NCBI GenBank assembly: GCA_050299555.1
Contig: JBNKWA010000039.1
Span: 1-53,580 of the forward strand
Origin: JBNKWA01 sp050299555
GTDB taxonomy: Bacteria; Pseudomonadota; Alphaproteobacteria; Rhodobacterales; Rhodobacteraceae
Reading direction: 5' to 3'
Length of the DNA: 53,580 nucleotides
Position numbers and translations under genes: made by a program
Notes under the pieces: model-generated
What the model saw: the letters and a program-made list of their open reading frames with translations, nothing else
What the model was told of the DNA's origin: nothing
Database searches by the model: none
In this document: positions 51,552-53,580 of the stretch, piece after piece
Numbering within the stretch: the stretch's first letter is position 1
How the letters are laid out: each line of letters begins with the position of its first letter

Positions 51552-52376
51552 ATGCCGAATCCGTTTCCGAGCCCGTCAGACCTGGTCGCCGCGTTGAGGT
51601 GGCAGATCGAGCTCGGCGCCGACGAGGCCATCCTCGACCAGCCGGTCGACCGGTTCACCCTGCCCACCTCGCCGCCGGCGCGGCGCCGGGACCCGGGTGC
51701 GGGACCGGTGCCGGCTCCGGCCGGTCGGCCGGAGCCCCGGCGCGCCAGCGCGCCGGCCATGGCCGGAACGGCCATGGAGGCACCGTCCCCGGCGCTCGTG
51801 GCTGCGTCCTGCGACAGCCTCGAGGCCCTGCATGCGGCGATGGCGGAATTCGACGGCTGCGCGCTGAAGAAGGGCGCCCGCTCGCTGGTCTTCGCCGATG
51901 GCATTCCCGGCGCCCGGGTGATGATCATCGGCGAGGCGCCGGGCCGCGAGGAGGACATGAAGGGCAAGCCCTTCGTGGGCCGTTCCGGCCAGCTTCTCGA
52001 CCGCATGTTCGCCGCCATCGGCCTGTCGCGCACGGCCGCCGATCCGGCCCATGGCCTCTACATCACCAATACCGTGCCCTGGCGGCCGCCGCAGAACCGC
52101 GAGCCGTCGCCGGACGAGATCGCCATGATGAAGCCGTTCCTGATGCGCCACATCGCGCTGGCCGCGCCCAGGCTGCTGGTGCTCATGGGCCGGCCCGCGG
52201 CGCAGACGCTGCTCGGCACCACCACCGGCATCACCCGGCTGCGCGGCCGCTGGGCCGAGGTCGAGGGCATCCCGGCGCTGCCGATGTTCCATCCGGCCGC
52301 GCTCCTCCGCGACCCGCTGAAGAAGCGCGAGACCTGGGCCGACCTTCTGGCGCTCAAGGCCAGGCTCGAGCCATGA
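51552..52376 (+). CDS. Family 4-type uracil-DNA glycosylase without visible cluster cysteines
   Basis: A 274-residue glycosylase that removes uracil from DNA. Motif A GEAPGREEDMKGKPFVGRSG and motif B MFHPAALLRDPLKK are clear, and YITNTVPWRPPQNREP is the usual core. A flexible Pro/Ala/Arg-rich N-terminus of about 75 residues precedes the domain. Family 4 enzymes usually bind a [4Fe-4S] cluster through four Cys; only two Cys are present in the whole protein (SCDSLE and FDGCALKK), and the position that normally has Cys before the PF-x2-RHI stretch is Met (MMKPFLMRHI). ATG 51552 is used. Its stop overlaps the LysE gene start (ATGA). Confidence 0.88.
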   Translation: MPNPFPSPSDLVAALRWQIELGADEAILDQPVDRFTLPTSPPARRRDPGAGPVPAPAGRPEPRRASAPAMAGTAMEAPSPALVAASCDSLEALHAAMAEFDGCALKKGARSLVFADGIPGARVMIIGEAPGREEDMKGKPFVGRSGQLLDRMFAAIGLSRTAADPAHGLYITNTVPWRPPQNREPSPDEIAMMKPFLMRHIALAAPRLLVLMGRPAAQTLLGTTTGITRLRGRWAEVEGIPALPMFHPAALLRDPLKKRETWADLLALKARLEP

Positions 52377-52987
52377 TCGACGCGGCCGTCTTGCTGACCT
52401 TCATGCCGGCGGCGCTGGCGCTGAACCTCACCCCCGGGCCGGACATGCTGTTCTGCCTCGGCCAGGGCCTGCGCGGCGGGCCCCGGGCGGCGCTGGCCGC
52501 CGATGCCGGCATCGCCCTCGGCGCCATGATCCACGTGACCCTGGCGGGGCTCGGGCTCGGTGCCCTGGTCGCCGCCTGGCCGGTGCTTTTCGACGTCATC
52601 CGCTGGGTCGGCGTCGCCTATCTCGTGGTCATCGCCTGGCGCACCCTGGCCGAGCCGCCGGCGGTCGCCGTCCCCGGCGGGCTCAGGCCCTCGCGCGCCT
52701 TCCGCGATGCGCTCATGGTCAACCTCACCAACCCCAAGGTGATCCTCTTCGTGCTCGCCTTCCTGCCGCAGTTCACCGATCCGGCGCGGCCGCTGCTGCC
52801 GCAGTTCCTCCTCCTCGGCGCCATCATCTCCGCCGGCGGCCTGATCGTGAACGGGCTCGTCGGCGTCTTCGCCGGCAGCATCGGGGCGCGGCTGGCGCGG
52901 GCGCCGGTTCTCGGCCGCTGGCTGAGGCGGGCCACCGCCGGGCTGTTCGGGGCGCTGGCGCTTCGCCTGGCGCTGGAGCGGCGCTGA
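52373..52987 (+). CDS. LysE/RhtB family amino-acid exporter
   Basis: A 204-residue membrane protein with six helices. It begins FMPAALALNLTPGPDMLFCLGQGLRGG, the LysE/RhtB signature, and has LVNLTNPKVILFVLAFLPQF at about 120. Members export lysine, homoserine, threonine or related compounds; the specificity here is unknown. Its ATG at 52373 overlaps the glycosylase stop by four bases. The gene after it starts 1 base past its stop, so the three genes form one tight operon. Confidence 0.9.
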   Translation: MIDAAVLLTFMPAALALNLTPGPDMLFCLGQGLRGGPRAALAADAGIALGAMIHVTLAGLGLGALVAAWPVLFDVIRWVGVAYLVVIAWRTLAEPPAVAVPGGLRPSRAFRDALMVNLTNPKVILFVLAFLPQFTDPARPLLPQFLLLGAIISAGGLIVNGLVGVFAGSIGARLARAPVLGRWLRRATAGLFGALALRLALERR

Positions 52988-52988
52988 G

Positions 52989-53579
52989 ATGGTGCGCGTC
53001 CTGGCCTTTTCCGACCTGCACCGCTCGGCCGGGCGGGCCGAGGCCATCCTTGCCGCCGCGGGTGCGGCCGATCTGGTCATCGGCGCCGGCGATTTCGCCA
53101 CCATGCGCAAGGGGCTGGCCGAGATGATGGCGCTGCTGAAGCCGCTGGACGGCAAGGCGGTCTACGTCGCCGGCAATGCCGAAAGCGCCGACGAGCTCGG
53201 TGCCGCCACCGCCGCCACGGTGCTGCACGGCAGCGCCGCCACGATCGCCGGCCTTGCGCTGTTCGGCATCGGCTATGCCATCCCCGAGACCCCCTTCGGC
53301 GGCTGGTCCTGCGATTTGAGCGAAGCCAATGCCGAGGTGATGCTCGCTGCCATGACGCCCTGCGACATCCTGATCAGCCATTCGCCGCCCAAGGGCGTCG
53401 CCGATATCGGCTCGGGCGGCCGCTCCCTCGGCTCGACCGCCGTCCGCGCTGCCATCGAGCGCGCCCAGCCGCGCTACTGCCTCTGCGGCCACATCCACGA
53501 CAGCTGGGGCACCCGCGGCCGGATCGGCGCCACCGAGATCATCAACCTCGGGCCCGAGCCCACCATGCTGGAACTGTGA
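52989..53579 (+). CDS. Metallophosphoesterase family protein
   Basis: A 196-residue calcineurin-like phosphoesterase. Metal motifs are FSDLHRS (DxH), GAGDFAT (GD), SHSPPKG and CGHIHDS (GHxH). The third block, normally GNH(D/E), reads VAGNAESADE, with Ala in place of His. Some alphaproteobacterial members of this group show the same change, so it may reflect a distinct subgroup. Substrate unknown. The start at 52989 follows the LysE stop by 1 base. The gene ends at the last bases of the window. Confidence 0.85.
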   Translation: MVRVLAFSDLHRSAGRAEAILAAAGAADLVIGAGDFATMRKGLAEMMALLKPLDGKAVYVAGNAESADELGAATAATVLHGSAATIAGLALFGIGYAIPETPFGGWSCDLSEANAEVMLAAMTPCDILISHSPPKGVADIGSGGRSLGSTAVRAAIERAQPRYCLCGHIHDSWGTRGRIGATEIINLGPEPTMLEL

Positions 53580-53580
53580 T

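Overview
The window is GC-rich, densely packed chromosomal DNA whose gene content points to an alphaproteobacterium, most likely Rhodobacteraceae. Pointers are a rbfA-truB operon, a DUF1467 gene near a methylmalonyl-CoA epimerase gene, an Irr-type iron box in front of an mbfA-like gene, ECF42 and YciI genes, a pseudo-dihydroorotase next to pyrB, and many 1- or 4-base start/stop overlaps. No transposase, integrase, phage module or CRISPR array was seen. Start codons below are my choices from ribosome-binding sites, overlaps and family N-termini.

Layout. 1-8.6 kb: end of a CTERM-anchored exported protein, carB, an alpha/beta hydrolase, aspS and a membrane-anchored pentapeptide-repeat protein. 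8.6-14.2 kb: a leftward operon of two paralogous von Willebrand (TadG-like) pseudopilins and two TadE-like pseudopilins, ended by a clear terminator and preceded by a long region with two possible small ORFs. 14.2-19.7 kb: rbfA, a sulfotransferase and truB (leftward), dapB with an SDR (rightward), and an M32 carboxypeptidase. 19.8-22.5 kb: a sugar-phosphate transferase, GNAT, nitroreductase and EI24 membrane protein, followed by a candidate 6S RNA. 22.7-25.4 kb: DUF1467, DUF1761, DUF899, SRPBCC, ArsR and mce (leftward). 25.4-28.3 kb: TerC, the small and medium subunits of a molybdenum hydroxylase without a large subunit, and a lone receiver protein. 28.4-35.3 kb: phytase-like protein, mepA, MFS transporter, RcnB-like protein, thioesterase, a frameshifted ankyrin gene, yggT and msrA.

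35.4-42 kb: tRNA-Thr(CGT), then a catabolic module. A regulator with two winged helices diverges from a CUT2-type sugar ABC transporter (permease, single-domain ATPase, binding protein), a zinc dehydrogenase and a mannitol-dehydrogenase-family oxidoreductase. The pairing suggests uptake and two-step oxidation/reduction of a sugar acid or polyol. 42-46 kb: DUF2461, TfoX-like, a small membrane protein, and the YciI-ECF42-VOC group. 46-47.6 kb: DUF2127, then the mbfA-like iron exporter behind a perfect Irr-type palindrome. 47.6-51.4 kb: DUF805, plsY, a catalytically degenerate dihydroorotase, an unrelated small gene, and pyrB. 51.5-53.6 kb: family-4 uracil-DNA glycosylase, LysE exporter and a metallophosphoesterase.

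The most noteworthy points are the candidate 6S RNA, the duplicated VWA/TadE operon, the apparently leaderless ArsR promoter framed by two matching operators, the pyrB/pseudo-pyrC pair split by a foreign-looking gene, the glycosylase without its usual cluster cysteines, and the coxSM pair with no coxL.
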